A stretch of 64,000 bases of DNA, from the NCBI RefSeq assembly GCF_016617615.1, contig NZ_JAACYA010000001.1, positions 62,001-126,000 of the forward strand, written 5' to 3'. Positions 9,237 through 18,251 of the stretch are shown here, one piece after another. The translations under genes and the position numbers were made by a program. Every line of letters begins with the position of its first letter. Positions within the stretch are counted from its first letter, which is position 1. A model generated the notes under the pieces. It was not told the origin of the DNA, did not search any database, and saw nothing but the letters and a program-made list of their open reading frames with translations. This DNA is from Persephonella atlantica (GTDB taxonomy: Bacteria > Aquificota > Aquificia > Aquificales > Hydrogenothermaceae).

Positions 9237-11210
9237 TCAACTTCCCGAAATTAATCTTTTTAACTCTGCAATCTCAAGTGGTCTGTAAAAGTAAAATCCC
9301 TGTCCAAGATTTGCACCACTTTTTATCAAAAATCTAAGCTGTGTTTCATTTTCTATCCCTTCAGCTATTGTTAAAACTCTCAGATGTTTTGCCATTGATA
9401 TAATGGTTCTTATAATCATTTCATCTTTTTCATCCCTGCCTATTCCTCTGATAAAGGATATATCTATCTTGAGAAAATCAAGGGGAATATTTTTAAGATA
9501 TGAAAGGGAGGAGTATCCTGTTCCAAAATCGTCTATGGCTACCTTTACCCCATTTTCTTTCAGGATTTTGAGCTTTTCTATATTCTCTGATATGTTCTCT
9601 ATAAGGGAACTCTCTGTTATTTCCAGTATAAGGTTCTCTGGTGGAAATCCTGTAGAATGTAAAATGTCCAGAATATAGCTATCAAAGTTTGGTCTGTTTA
9701 GCTGAACAGCAGATATGTTAACAGATACAGGAATGTTCAGCTCTTTACCTGAACCTGTTGCAGTCTGGATTATCTTTTCTCCAAGGTCTGTTATCAGACC
9801 GGTTTCCTCAGCAACAGGAATTATGTCTTTGGGAAGTATAATCTTACCGTCATCTGTGGATATTCTAAACAGTGATTCGGCAGCGTATATTTTTCTGTCA
9901 AGGAGATTTACAATTGGCTGATAATGGACAATAACGTGATTTTTCTCTATAAGTTTTCTTATTGTTTCCTTTAGATGAAGTATCCGTGAAATTTCTCTAT
10001 CTATGTTTTTTGAGAAAAATTCCATCTCTTTGCCAGCTGTCTTTTTCGCCTTTAAAAGGGCAAGCTCGCAGTTTTTAAACAGTTCCTCCGGATAAACTCC
10101 GTCTTTTGGGAATATGGATACTCCTATCTTAAACTCAAGGAACAGACTAACCTCTGGAGTTTTGAACTCTTTTTTTAACGCTTTCAGAATTATCTCAATT
10201 CTGTTTGTTAACTTTTCGTAACTTTTAAATGAGTAAATCAGGATAGAGAATTTATCATCACCTGTTCTTGATACTACATCTGTTTTTAATGCTAAATTTT
10301 TGAGTCTCTCCCCTATCTCTACAAGTATTTTATCTCCCGTTTTGTATCCAAACTTTTTGTTTATCAGTTTGAATTCTACAACATCAATAATGAGCAGTGC
10401 TAAGAAATGGTTGTTTTTCTTTGCATACTCTATGGCACTCTTCAGTTTTTCTATGAAGTATCTTCTGTTTGGCAGTCCTGTAAGTTCGTCATATAAATAC
10501 AGGTAGTTTAGTTTTCTCTCAAGGTCAACTTTCTCTGTTCTGTCAATACATACCCCAGCCCCTGCATAATCACCCTTGTACTTTATTGTTGTTGTTATCA
10601 ACTCAATATGTTTCTCTTTCCCTGATTTTGATATCACAGTAAGCAGTTCATAATACTTTTCCATCTTTCTGCCTGACAGCCTCTCCTGAACCACCTTTTT
10701 AATCTTTTCTCTCACCTTAGGCTCTACAATCTCGTAAGGTCTGATTTTTTTCAGTTCATCTGAGCCATACTCTAAAATCTTTTCAAATGTTCTGTTTGAA
10801 AATACAAAGGTATCCTTATATATAAAGAAACCTACAGGAGATTTTTTAACGAAAACATCCATCAGCTCTCTGTTTGTATAAATTTCTTCTTCTTCTTCTC
10901 TGTAGAGTAATACAAGGAACGTATCTTTCAATCTGTATCTGAATGGAAGTATGAACAGGAGCAGTTTTTTATCCTTCAGGTTCTCTGCGAAAAAGCCGTT
11001 GTCTTTTATGGCTTTTTTAACTGCATTTAGATTTATATTAAAGATATGCTCTAATGTTTTCGGCCCTGACCTTTTGATATCACTGAGAAGCTCAAACAGT
11101 TCATTGGAGAGTATATGCTCTCCTTTTTCAGAAAAAACAGCAAAACCACTGTGTCTGTTATCCATAATCTGTTTTATAAAGAGTTCTTCCATCTGTTCCT
11201 CAGTTTGCAA
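9237..11210 (-). CDS. PAS-GGDEF-EAL protein, probable c-di-GMP phosphodiesterase
   Basis: This is a 657-residue soluble signalling protein. An uncharacterised N-terminal region is followed by a PAS-like segment (~115-225), a GGDEF domain (~240-395) and an EAL domain (~410-655). The diguanylate cyclase signature is degenerate (TGDDKF, with LKTD where an RxxD inhibitory site would be). The EAL domain keeps its key positions: ESL in place of EAL with the Glu intact, SVNISAVQL, LEITESSLIE, DDFGTGYSSLSYL, and AEGIE with GQGFYFYRPL at the end. Hydrolysis of c-di-GMP is therefore more likely than synthesis. The ligand of the PAS region is unknown. Its start overlaps truB by 11 bases. Confidence 0.88.
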   Translation of the reverse strand: MQTEEQMEELFIKQIMDNRHSGFAVFSEKGEHILSNELFELLSDIKRSGPKTLEHIFNINLNAVKKAIKDNGFFAENLKDKKLLLFILPFRYRLKDTFLVLLYREEEEEIYTNRELMDVFVKKSPVGFFIYKDTFVFSNRTFEKILEYGSDELKKIRPYEIVEPKVREKIKKVVQERLSGRKMEKYYELLTVISKSGKEKHIELITTTIKYKGDYAGAGVCIDRTEKVDLERKLNYLYLYDELTGLPNRRYFIEKLKSAIEYAKKNNHFLALLIIDVVEFKLINKKFGYKTGDKILVEIGERLKNLALKTDVVSRTGDDKFSILIYSFKSYEKLTNRIEIILKALKKEFKTPEVSLFLEFKIGVSIFPKDGVYPEELFKNCELALLKAKKTAGKEMEFFSKNIDREISRILHLKETIRKLIEKNHVIVHYQPIVNLLDRKIYAAESLFRISTDDGKIILPKDIIPVAEETGLITDLGEKIIQTATGSGKELNIPVSVNISAVQLNRPNFDSYILDILHSTGFPPENLILEITESSLIENISENIEKLKILKENGVKVAIDDFGTGYSSLSYLKNIPLDFLKIDISFIRGIGRDEKDEMIIRTIISMAKHLRVLTIAEGIENETQLRFLIKSGANLGQGFYFYRPLEIAELKRLISGS

Positions 11211-12084
11211 ACACCTTTACAGGTTGAAGAACACCTTCCTCCTTCACTTTACCAATGCCCAGAAGATTTAATTTCCTGTCAAGAACTTTAACAGTTCCCT
11301 TTTCCTGGAAGGGAACTTTAAATCTCTGCCCCATAGTAAACCTTCTGTCAAATCCTTCATCCAATACTATCTCTGGCATAAAATAAAGGGCATCTTTTAC
11401 AGATATTAATATAGATTCAGTTTCACTCTCTGTCATCATTAAAAACTCTTCTAACCCTGTAGCTCTGTCAACACTGAAACTTCCAATCTTTGTTCTTCTC
11501 AGCTTTTTTGTGTAAGCTCCACATCCTGCTAAATCTCCAATCTCTTTTATTATGCTTCTTATATAAGTCCCTGAGCTACAGAAAACCCTGATGGTAAATT
11601 CAGGAGGTGAAAAATCAAGGAGCTGTATCTGGTATATGGTAACTTTCTTTGGTTTTAATGGGACTTCTAATCCTTTTTTTGCAAGCTTATATGCCCTTGT
11701 TCCCTTTATTCTCTTTGCTGAATATGGAGGGGGAGTCTGCATGTATGTTTTTCTAAAAGACAGCACAATTTTTTCAAGCTCCTGCTGTGTGATATTACAC
11801 GGTTTTTCCTGAATAACCTTTCCCTGTCTATCGTAAGTATCGGTAATCTTACCAAGCTCTCCTGTTGCAATGTACTCCTTATCCAGTCCCTGAAGATACT
11901 CTGTAATCTTAGTTCCCTTGCCAACTGTTATAATCATCAGTCCCGATGCAAAAAAGTCCAGTGTTCCTGTATGACCAATCTTTATATCTCTTCCTGTTAT
12001 CTTTTTTAGATGTTTCCTTATTTTCTGTACCAGTCTGTTTGAGGTGATATTTTCAGGTTTATCTATCAGCAGTATTCCGTCCAT
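11200..12084 (-). CDS. truB: tRNA pseudouridine(55) synthase
   Basis: TruB converts U55 of tRNA to pseudouridine in the T loop. The 294-residue protein opens MDGILLIDKPENITSNR and has GHTGTLDFFASGLMIITVGK, where the Asp of TLD is the catalytic residue (position ~43). The usual TLDP proline is Phe here. A C-terminal PUA-like segment (~225-290) is present. It overlaps folC by 26 bases upstream and the EAL gene by 11 bases downstream, so translation is probably coupled. Confidence 0.95.
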   Translation of the reverse strand: MDGILLIDKPENITSNRLVQKIRKHLKKITGRDIKIGHTGTLDFFASGLMIITVGKGTKITEYLQGLDKEYIATGELGKITDTYDRQGKVIQEKPCNITQQELEKIVLSFRKTYMQTPPPYSAKRIKGTRAYKLAKKGLEVPLKPKKVTIYQIQLLDFSPPEFTIRVFCSSGTYIRSIIKEIGDLAGCGAYTKKLRRTKIGSFSVDRATGLEEFLMMTESETESILISVKDALYFMPEIVLDEGFDRRFTMGQRFKVPFQEKGTVKVLDRKLNLLGIGKVKEEGVLQPVKVFAN

Positions 12085-13309
12085 TTTTCCTTCCTGCTAT
12101 TTTAAGTACTTCACCTACAAGGTAGAGGGAACCTGTAATCAGTATAAGACTTCTACTATCTGACATTGATTTTGCCACTTTCAATGCTTCATTCGGATTT
12201 TCAGCATAAAACACATTTGAAATGTCTGTCAAATCTTCCCTTTTTATTGAACGGGAAACGGGAATGGAAGTAACAATAACCTTCTGTGATGGATGGCAAA
12301 CAATACTGAGGTTTCTCTTCCAGTTTTTGTCTTTCATACTGCTGAATACAGTTATAAGCTTTTTGTCTGGATACAGCTGTTTCAGTTCTTTTATGGTCTG
12401 GATTACAGCCTCTTCGTTGTGGGCACCATCAACTATTATTAATGGATTTTCAGAAATTTTTTCCATTCTTCCCGGCAGATAAGTAGAAGATACTGCTTCT
12501 GTGATAAGCTGCATCTTAGCTTCTATACCGTTTCTCTCACAGAAAAGGAGAAAACCTGTAAGTGCCGATGCACAGTTTGAAAACTGTCTTCTTCCTGAAA
12601 GGGAAGGCTTGAGATTTTTTAGCTCTAATTCCTTGAAAAAGTAGTCCATACTGCCGTTTTTTATCCTGTAGTGGAAACCTATCGGATAATGGTATATCTC
12701 TTTTATTCCATTGATGACAGCCTGAGATATTAGCTCTGTTTGCTGTGTCCCTATCACAAGGGGTCTGTCTTTTCTCGCGATACCTATCTTTTCCCTTGCT
12801 ATCTCGTATGTTGTTTTTCCTAATATGTGTGTGTGGTCAAGGGATACATTTGTTATTATTGATACCTCAGGATAAACAACATTTGTTGCATCCCATCTGC
12901 CTCCAAGACCAACCTCAAGGACGGCAATGTCAACCTTCTCGTCTGCAAAATATCTGAAGGCAATCAGCGCTGATGCCTCAAAATATGAAAGATTATATTT
13001 CTGGATTACAGGTTTTAGCTGTTTTATGTATTCTTCAAGCTGTAAGTCTGGCATGTTTTCTCTGTTTATCTGCCACCTTTCGCTTTCTTCAATCAGATGG
13101 GGAGATGTGAACAGTCCTGTTTTAAAGCCGTGCTTTCTAAACAGGGATTCTAAAAAGGCAGCTGTTGAGCCTTTACCGTTTGTTCCAGATATAAGGACGG
13201 ATGGATACCTTTTGTGGGGATTGCCTGTCTCTTTCAGGGCATTCTGTATCCTTTCCAGTCCCGGTTTTATATCAAAAACCTTTCTGTTAAACAGACTGAA
13301 CAGCTTCAT
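12059..13309 (-). CDS. folC: Folylpolyglutamate synthase / dihydrofolate synthase
   Basis: FolC is an ATP-dependent Mur-ligase relative that adds glutamate to dihydropteroate and folates. The P-loop is VLISGTNGKGSTAAF near residue 38, followed by TSPHL and ISNVSLDHTHILGKT-type motifs, and VDGAHNEEA near 295. I chose the ATG at 13309 (MKLFSLFNRKVFDIKPGLER) over the in-frame ATG at 13324. It gives the more family-like N-terminus, although neither start has a strong Shine-Dalgarno. The gene begins inside the 3' end of lgt and ends inside truB. Confidence 0.93.
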   Translation of the reverse strand: MKLFSLFNRKVFDIKPGLERIQNALKETGNPHKRYPSVLISGTNGKGSTAAFLESLFRKHGFKTGLFTSPHLIEESERWQINRENMPDLQLEEYIKQLKPVIQKYNLSYFEASALIAFRYFADEKVDIAVLEVGLGGRWDATNVVYPEVSIITNVSLDHTHILGKTTYEIAREKIGIARKDRPLVIGTQQTELISQAVINGIKEIYHYPIGFHYRIKNGSMDYFFKELELKNLKPSLSGRRQFSNCASALTGFLLFCERNGIEAKMQLITEAVSSTYLPGRMEKISENPLIIVDGAHNEEAVIQTIKELKQLYPDKKLITVFSSMKDKNWKRNLSIVCHPSQKVIVTSIPVSRSIKREDLTDISNVFYAENPNEALKVAKSMSDSRSLILITGSLYLVGEVLKIAGRKNGRNTADR

Positions 13310-14075
13310 TTCGCCTGCGACCATACAAATAGATGATTATTCCTACAGCGACCATCCCTAGAGATACAATCTGATTCCACGTAAGACCGATGTAAGGAAT
13401 AGGCGGTGTAACTCCTCTCCAAAATTCCAGCCCAAACCTTTCTAACCCATACAGAACAAGGTAGAGGGAAAATATCTGACCGTCAAATCTTTTTTTTCTG
13501 TAAATAAAAAATAGAAACAGGAATATCAGAAAGTTTCCCACTGCCTCTGCTGGCTGTGTAGGATAAAGGGGAATACCTGCAGGTGCAGATGAATGTTCGT
13601 GATGCGGAAATGTTATAGCTAAATCTCTAAATGGGGAGTCAGGTGGAACAGGTTTTCCATAACAGCACCCTGCCGCGGTACAGCCTACCCTTCCTACTGC
13701 ATGACCAATTATCACAGAAATCCCTGCAATGTCTCCAGCTTTCAAAACAGGAATTTTATATTTTTTGAGTAAAAATATTATTACTAAAGCTCCCCCAATA
13801 AAAGCTCCAAACCAGTCTATTCCACCTTTCCATACTGCTATGTAATCAAAAAAATTTTTAAACTGGTCTGGATGTTCTATTATGTAGGCAATCCTTGCTC
13901 CTACCAGCCCTCCAATAATTGTAAATGTAAACAGGTTATCAATCTTTTTTGTGTCTATACTTTCCTTTTTTCCAAAGTATAAAGCAGTCAGGTAGGAAAC
14001 AATCAGCCCTAAAGCAACAAGAACTCCGTATGTGTGAATGGTGAAATCACCGATTTTTATAAGGTCTGGAAACAA
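13287..14075 (-). CDS. lgt: Prolipoprotein diacylglyceryl transferase
   Basis: Lgt attaches diacylglycerol to the lipobox Cys of prolipoproteins in the inner membrane. About seven membrane segments are visible in 262 residues. The conserved regions are IHTYGVLVALGLI near the N-terminus, GARIAYIIEHP near 58 and YGLERFGLEFWRG near 214. The Lgt signature is the cysteine-rich variant GRVGCTAAGCCYGKP rather than the GRxGNFxN form of E. coli. The start is TTG with AGGAGGTAGAA upstream. At least one lipoprotein substrate (61838-63013) is in the window. Confidence 0.93.
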   Translation of the reverse strand: MFPDLIKIGDFTIHTYGVLVALGLIVSYLTALYFGKKESIDTKKIDNLFTFTIIGGLVGARIAYIIEHPDQFKNFFDYIAVWKGGIDWFGAFIGGALVIIFLLKKYKIPVLKAGDIAGISVIIGHAVGRVGCTAAGCCYGKPVPPDSPFRDLAITFPHHEHSSAPAGIPLYPTQPAEAVGNFLIFLFLFFIYRKKRFDGQIFSLYLVLYGLERFGLEFWRGVTPPIPYIGLTWNQIVSLGMVAVGIIIYLYGRRRNEAVQSV

Positions 14076-14084
14076 TTCTACCTC

Positions 14085-14618
14085 CTATTTTGCTTTTGCA
14101 AGCTCCTTTTTCTTTTTCATATATCTGTCTAAAACTATTCTTCTTTTTACTGGTGGGAGGTAGTTTATGAATGGTATTCCGTTAATGTGGTCTATCTCGT
14201 GCTGGAGAACAACAGCTAAAAAGTTTTCCCCTTCAATCTCAATATCTTTTCCTTCTATATCTTTTGCCTTTACTACAACTTTCTCTGCTCTTGGTATTGT
14301 TATCTGAACACCGGGAAAGCTGAGGCATCCCTCTGTTGATTCAATTTCTCCTTCTTTTTTTACAATCTGTGGATTAATCAGAACCATCTTAACCCCTTCT
14401 TCTCCTTCCTGCTGGTCGTACTTTTTTGTATTTGTGTCTATAACGATAATCTGGTAAGGGATCCCAATCTGGTTTGCAGCAAGACCTACACCTTCAAGCT
14501 GATACATTCTCTCAAACATTACATCAACATACTCCTTCAATCTCTCATCAAAAAAGTCCACTTCTTTCATCTTCTGTTTCAGTATTCTGTCAGGCCAAGT
14601 CCTGATTTCGTACGCCAT
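14085..14618 (-). CDS. def: Peptide deformylase
   Basis: Def removes the N-formyl group from nascent proteins. All three family motifs are present in the 177 residues: GVGLAANQIGIP (~44-55), EGCLSFPG (~96-103) with the metal Cys, and QHEIDHING (~139-147) with the two metal His and the catalytic Glu. It begins one base after rpe ends and is followed by lgt at 9 bases. No methionyl-tRNA formyltransferase gene is adjacent. Confidence 0.97.
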   Translation of the reverse strand: MAYEIRTWPDRILKQKMKEVDFFDERLKEYVDVMFERMYQLEGVGLAANQIGIPYQIIVIDTNTKKYDQQEGEEGVKMVLINPQIVKKEGEIESTEGCLSFPGVQITIPRAEKVVVKAKDIEGKDIEIEGENFLAVVLQHEIDHINGIPFINYLPPVKRRIVLDRYMKKKKELAKAK

Positions 14619-14619
14619 C

Positions 14620-15297
14620 TTACACCTCTATAAACCTAACTTTTTCTTTCAGTTTTTTAACTGCCTCTGCAGGATTTTCTGCTTTAAAAACAGAGCTTCC
14701 TGCAACGAAAATGTTCACTCCTGCAGCAGAAACTTCTCTAATATTTTCCTCTTTAATCCCTCCGTCAATCTCAATTAATATATCCGTTCTTCCTGTTTCT
14801 TCCATGAGAATTTTCAGCTTTTTTACCTTTTGCAGTGTCTGGGGTATAAACTTCTGTCCTCCAAAGCCGGGATTAACAGACATTATAAGGACGTAATCTA
14901 TGTAGTGTATTATCTCTTCTAATGTATTTACAGGTGTTGCAGGATTAAGTACAACCCCTGCCTTTGCTCCCAGATTTTTTATTTTTTCTACCAGTCTGTG
15001 GGAATGTATTGTTGCATCCATATGAAATGAAATCATGTTAACCCCTGCTTTAATAAAATCTTCAACATATTTTTCAGGCTCTACTATCATAAGGTGAGCA
15101 TCAAAAGGCAGTTCTGTTATCGGCCTTATACTTTCTACAACAGGTATACCAAATGTTATGTTTGGGACATACCTGCCGTCCATTATGTCAAGATGTATTA
15201 TGTCAGCTCCCCCTTTTTCCACTTTTTTAATCTCTTCTCCTAATTTTGAAAAGTCTGCAGAGAGAACAGAAGGGGCAATCATTTTTATCTCAGACAA
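14620..15297 (-). CDS. rpe: Ribulose-phosphate 3-epimerase
   Basis: Rpe interconverts ribulose-5-P and xylulose-5-P. The protein has IAPSVLSADFSKLG, HLDIMDGRYVPNITFG with metal-site residues, VNPGFGGQKFIP and IDGGI, in the order of the (beta/alpha)8 family. The start is a judgement. A GTG at 15306 forms part of the Shine-Dalgarno AGGAGGTG itself, so the TTG at 15297, eight bases from that AGGAGG, is the best start. The ATG at 15282 is a weaker alternative without its own ribosome site. Confidence 0.95.
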   Translation of the reverse strand: MSEIKMIAPSVLSADFSKLGEEIKKVEKGGADIIHLDIMDGRYVPNITFGIPVVESIRPITELPFDAHLMIVEPEKYVEDFIKAGVNMISFHMDATIHSHRLVEKIKNLGAKAGVVLNPATPVNTLEEIIHYIDYVLIMSVNPGFGGQKFIPQTLQKVKKLKILMEETGRTDILIEIDGGIKEENIREVSAAGVNIFVAGSSVFKAENPAEAVKKLKEKVRFIEV

Positions 15298-15359
15298 AAC
15301 AAACACCTCCTATCTTTAAGTTAGATTAAAATATTAGCATACAAAAAAAGGAAAGTATT

Positions 15360-15953
15360 ATGAGAAATTTAAGGGTTGAAATTCCCCGTAAACTGTTCCA
15401 CATTCTCGGCACTCTTTCTCTCCTTATTCCTCTCCATCTGTGGGGTAATACTGCCGTTGCTTTGATAATGGGATTGATGCTTGTTGTCCTGTTTCCTGTT
15501 TCTGCCCTCAGGATAAAAAACAGATGGACAGGCCTGTTCTGGAAGATTATCTATCTGTTAGAGAGGGAGGAAAATCTAAAAACTGTTCCGGGAAAACAGG
15601 CTTTTTCTCTGTCTGTCGGTATTGGTCTGACTGCGCTGATTTTCAGTAAGGAGGTTTTGGAAGTGGCGATAATTACTACTGCTGTTTACGACGGTGTTGC
15701 CACAATAGTAGGACTTCTGTGGGGAAAACATAAACTGCCTAACGGTAAATCTGTCGAAGGAAGTTTGGGAGGTATTATGCTGAATAGTTTAGTTTTATCT
15801 TTTTATGTGCCTGTTTTTTACAGTTTTCTGATTTCTGTTTTTTCTGCTTTTGTTGAGAACATATCTTCCAACAAGAGATGGTTCACAGATGATAACTTTC
15901 TGATTCCTCTGCTGACAGGAATGTTCTGTTATCTTTTACAGGTTCCAGCCTAA
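15360..15953 (+). CDS. Sec59/DGK1/VTE5-family membrane protein (CTP-dependent lipid kinase-like)
   Basis: This is an integral membrane protein of 197 residues with about six hydrophobic segments. The N-terminal EIPRKLFHILGT and the motif KSVEGSLGGIMLN (~residues 136-148) are characteristic of the dolichol/phytol/diacylglycerol kinase superfamily (COG0170). Substrate cannot be deduced; a polyprenol, phytol-like alcohol or diacylglycerol are possibilities. It is divergent from rpe, and its 3' end overlaps the convergent DUF59 gene by 18 bases. No obvious terminator separates them. Confidence 0.72.
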   Translation: MRNLRVEIPRKLFHILGTLSLLIPLHLWGNTAVALIMGLMLVVLFPVSALRIKNRWTGLFWKIIYLLEREENLKTVPGKQAFSLSVGIGLTALIFSKEVLEVAIITTAVYDGVATIVGLLWGKHKLPNGKSVEGSLGGIMLNSLVLSFYVPVFYSFLISVFSAFVENISSNKRWFTDDNFLIPLLTGMFCYLLQVPA

Positions 15954-16247
15954 CTCTCTGAGCTTTTCTTTTCCTTCAGGTGAAATCTTTTCTGCGTTCC
16001 ACGGCTCGCTGAAATCCATGTTAACTGATATTTCATCAAGCTGTGGGAAATGTCTGTGAAGGGTTTTTATTACAGTTCTTATTATGTATTTTTCTAAAGG
16101 ACACTGGGGTGTTGTAAGGGTCATTATAACTTTCAGCCTGTTATCATTAATGTTTACAGACTTCACAAGCCCTAAATCTACAATATTAAGGGGAATTTCT
16201 GGGTCATAAACCTCTTTTAAAGCATTTATAACGTCTATCTCTGTCAT
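15936..16247 (-). CDS. DUF59 / MIP18-family Fe-S assembly factor (SufT-like)
   Basis: The 103-residue protein is a single DUF59 domain. It opens with a VYDPEIPLNIVDLGLVKSV segment and has TLTTPQCPLEKYI containing the conserved Cys near residue 49. It ends with MDFSEPWNAEKISPEGKEKL, a typical DUF59 finish. Family members (SufT, PaaD, MIP18) help mature iron-sulfur proteins. It starts 4 bases after pyrC ends. The window encodes several Fe-S enzymes (GltB, GltD, AmrS, a second radical SAM), but no direct partner is shown. Confidence 0.85.
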   Translation of the reverse strand: MTEIDVINALKEVYDPEIPLNIVDLGLVKSVNINDNRLKVIMTLTTPQCPLEKYIIRTVIKTLHRHFPQLDEISVNMDFSEPWNAEKISPEGKEKLRELGWNL

Positions 16248-16251
16248 TGTT

Positions 16252-17529
16252 TCAGTCTCTGTAAACTATCTTTCCGTTAAAGAATGTGTACTTGACCTTC
16301 CCTATCAGTTTTCTCCCCATAAGTGGTGTGTTTTTGCTTTTGGATTTTATTGTCTCCTCATTTACTTCCCAGCTTTCTGTAGGGTCAAATATTGTGAGCT
16401 CTGCCTTTTCTCCTTCCTTTATCTGGGGAGGTTTTATGCCGATCTTTTTTGCAGGATTTATGGACATCACCTCAACAAGCCTGTCTAATCCAAAATACTC
16501 TTTTTTTACCAATTCAAGTATTATGGGAAGTGCAAACTGAAGTCCAATCATGCCCGGTGGGCAGTGACTGTGCTCCAACATCTTTTCCTGATGGGCATGG
16601 GGAGCGTGGTCTGTTGCTACAATGTCTATAATCCCTGATGCCAGTGCCCATCTCAATGCTTCAATATCTTCATGCTCTCTAAGAGGAGGAGAAACTTTTG
16701 CTCTGCAGTCAAAATCCAGCCATTCTTCGTCTGTCAGATACAGATGATGAGGGGTTACCTCTGCTGTAACCTTTGCTCCCATTGCTTTAGCCCATGTTAT
16801 GATCTCAACACCAACCTTCGTTGACAGATGGCATATATGAACGGGCATTCCTGTATGCATAGACAGAACGCAGTCTCTTGCTACCATTGTGTCTTCAGCT
16901 TCTGGAGGTAAAGGAGGCAGTCCCAGTGCTGCTGCTATTTCTCCTTCGTGGGCTACCCCATCCTGAGAAAGATTTATGTCCTCACAGTGGTCTGCAACAA
17001 AGCTTCCTATGGAGCCTGCATACTCCATAGCCTTCCGCATTACGTGGGCGTTGTAAACAGGAGCACCATCATCTGTGAAATACACTGCTCCTGCGTCCTT
17101 CAAAAGCCACATCTCTGTCAGTTCTTTTCCTTTTCTTCCTTTTGTAACAGCCGCAGCAGGTAAAACCCTGCACAGTCCCACTTCTTCTCCCTTCTCTATC
17201 ACATATCTAACAAGGGACGGCTCATCAATGGCAGGTATCGTGTTGGGCATACATACAACTGTTGTGTAACCTCCTGCCACAGCTGAAAGGCTACCTGTAA
17301 ATATATCTTCTTTGTAAGTCTGTCCCGGATCTCTGAAGTGAACGTGAATGTCTGTGAAGGAAGGGGTTATTATCATGTTTTCTGCATTTATGACATCAAT
17401 GTAAGGTGGAGGCTGTATGCTGTCTGATATCTTTTTTATCACTCCTTTTTCTATCAGTATATCTTTCTTTTCAGATAGGTTGTTCTGAGGGTCAACAACA
17501 TAACCATTTTTTATCAGAACAGTTTCCAA
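16252..17529 (-). CDS. pyrC: Dihydroorotase (class I)
   Basis: PyrC cyclises carbamoyl aspartate to dihydroorotate. The 425-residue amidohydrolase has the metal-binding DIHVHFRDPGQTYKED (~60-75), MPNTIPAID, an HHLYLT segment, KVSPPLRE and the ATDHAPH motif near 303. The metal-bridging residue position was not resolved individually. The start is TTG with a GGAGGTAAGGG ribosome site. Its product pathway joins PyrB (8298-9206), encoded elsewhere on the same strand. Confidence 0.96.
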   Translation of the reverse strand: METVLIKNGYVVDPQNNLSEKKDILIEKGVIKKISDSIQPPPYIDVINAENMIITPSFTDIHVHFRDPGQTYKEDIFTGSLSAVAGGYTTVVCMPNTIPAIDEPSLVRYVIEKGEEVGLCRVLPAAAVTKGRKGKELTEMWLLKDAGAVYFTDDGAPVYNAHVMRKAMEYAGSIGSFVADHCEDINLSQDGVAHEGEIAAALGLPPLPPEAEDTMVARDCVLSMHTGMPVHICHLSTKVGVEIITWAKAMGAKVTAEVTPHHLYLTDEEWLDFDCRAKVSPPLREHEDIEALRWALASGIIDIVATDHAPHAHQEKMLEHSHCPPGMIGLQFALPIILELVKKEYFGLDRLVEVMSINPAKKIGIKPPQIKEGEKAELTIFDPTESWEVNEETIKSKSKNTPLMGRKLIGKVKYTFFNGKIVYRD

Positions 17530-17540
17530 CCCTTACCTCC

Positions 17541-18242
17541 TTACTGGATTACCTTTCCTATTCTATTAAATCTAATTCCGGGAGATTGGGTGTCTATAGA
17601 GAAGTAAATAACAAAAGCCTGCCCTATAATGTAGTCATCAGGAACAAATCCCCAGAAACGACTGTCTCTGCTGTTATCTCTGTTGTCTCCTAACACAAAG
17701 TAATATCCTTCTGGAACCTCTACAGGACCAAAATCCTTACCTTCACCATCAAATATCTCTATAACAGTATAACTATGTTGCTTCCCTGTGTATTTTCTTG
17801 GTATAGTCTCTACATACTTGACTGCTCTTGCATTTTTTTCCTTAAAAAATCCAGCTTTTACCCTTTTTAAAGGTTTGCCGTTTATGTAAACAATATCATT
17901 TTTTACCTCAACTACATCCCCAGGAAGTCCTATTATCCTCTTTATAAAGTCTATTTTTGGGTTCTCTGGATATTTAAAAACGATAATGTCTCCCCTGTCT
18001 GGTTTTGCCATCCTGTTTTTGTATCTGTAAAAGTCTATCCCTGTAAAGGGAATGCCTATGCTCCAGTCTCCATATACAAGCTTGTTAACAAGGATAAAAT
18101 CCCCCACAAGGAGAGTAGGTTTCATAGAGCCTGACGGTATGTTAAAAGCCTGAGCAAGAAATACTCTGATAAGGGATACAACAATAACAATAAACAGAAT
18201 GGTCTTTATCACACCTGTGACTGTTTTTTTCTGTTTTTCCAT
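17541..18242 (-). CDS. lepB: Signal peptidase I
   Basis: LepB cleaves signal peptides at the outer face of the inner membrane. A single N-terminal membrane segment (~10-30) precedes the catalytic IPSGSMKPTLL with Ser39. The general base Lys is about residue 101 in DFIKRIIGLPGD. The box VLGDNRDNSRDSRFWGFV lies near the C-terminus. The 233-residue length matches Gram-negative enzymes lacking the large insert. The GGAGG ribosome site lies inside the last codons of the upstream nuclease gene. Confidence 0.96.
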   Translation of the reverse strand: MEKQKKTVTGVIKTILFIVIVVSLIRVFLAQAFNIPSGSMKPTLLVGDFILVNKLVYGDWSIGIPFTGIDFYRYKNRMAKPDRGDIIVFKYPENPKIDFIKRIIGLPGDVVEVKNDIVYINGKPLKRVKAGFFKEKNARAVKYVETIPRKYTGKQHSYTVIEIFDGEGKDFGPVEVPEGYYFVLGDNRDNSRDSRFWGFVPDDYIIGQAFVIYFSIDTQSPGIRFNRIGKVIQ

Positions 18243-18251
18243 TTAGGGCAG

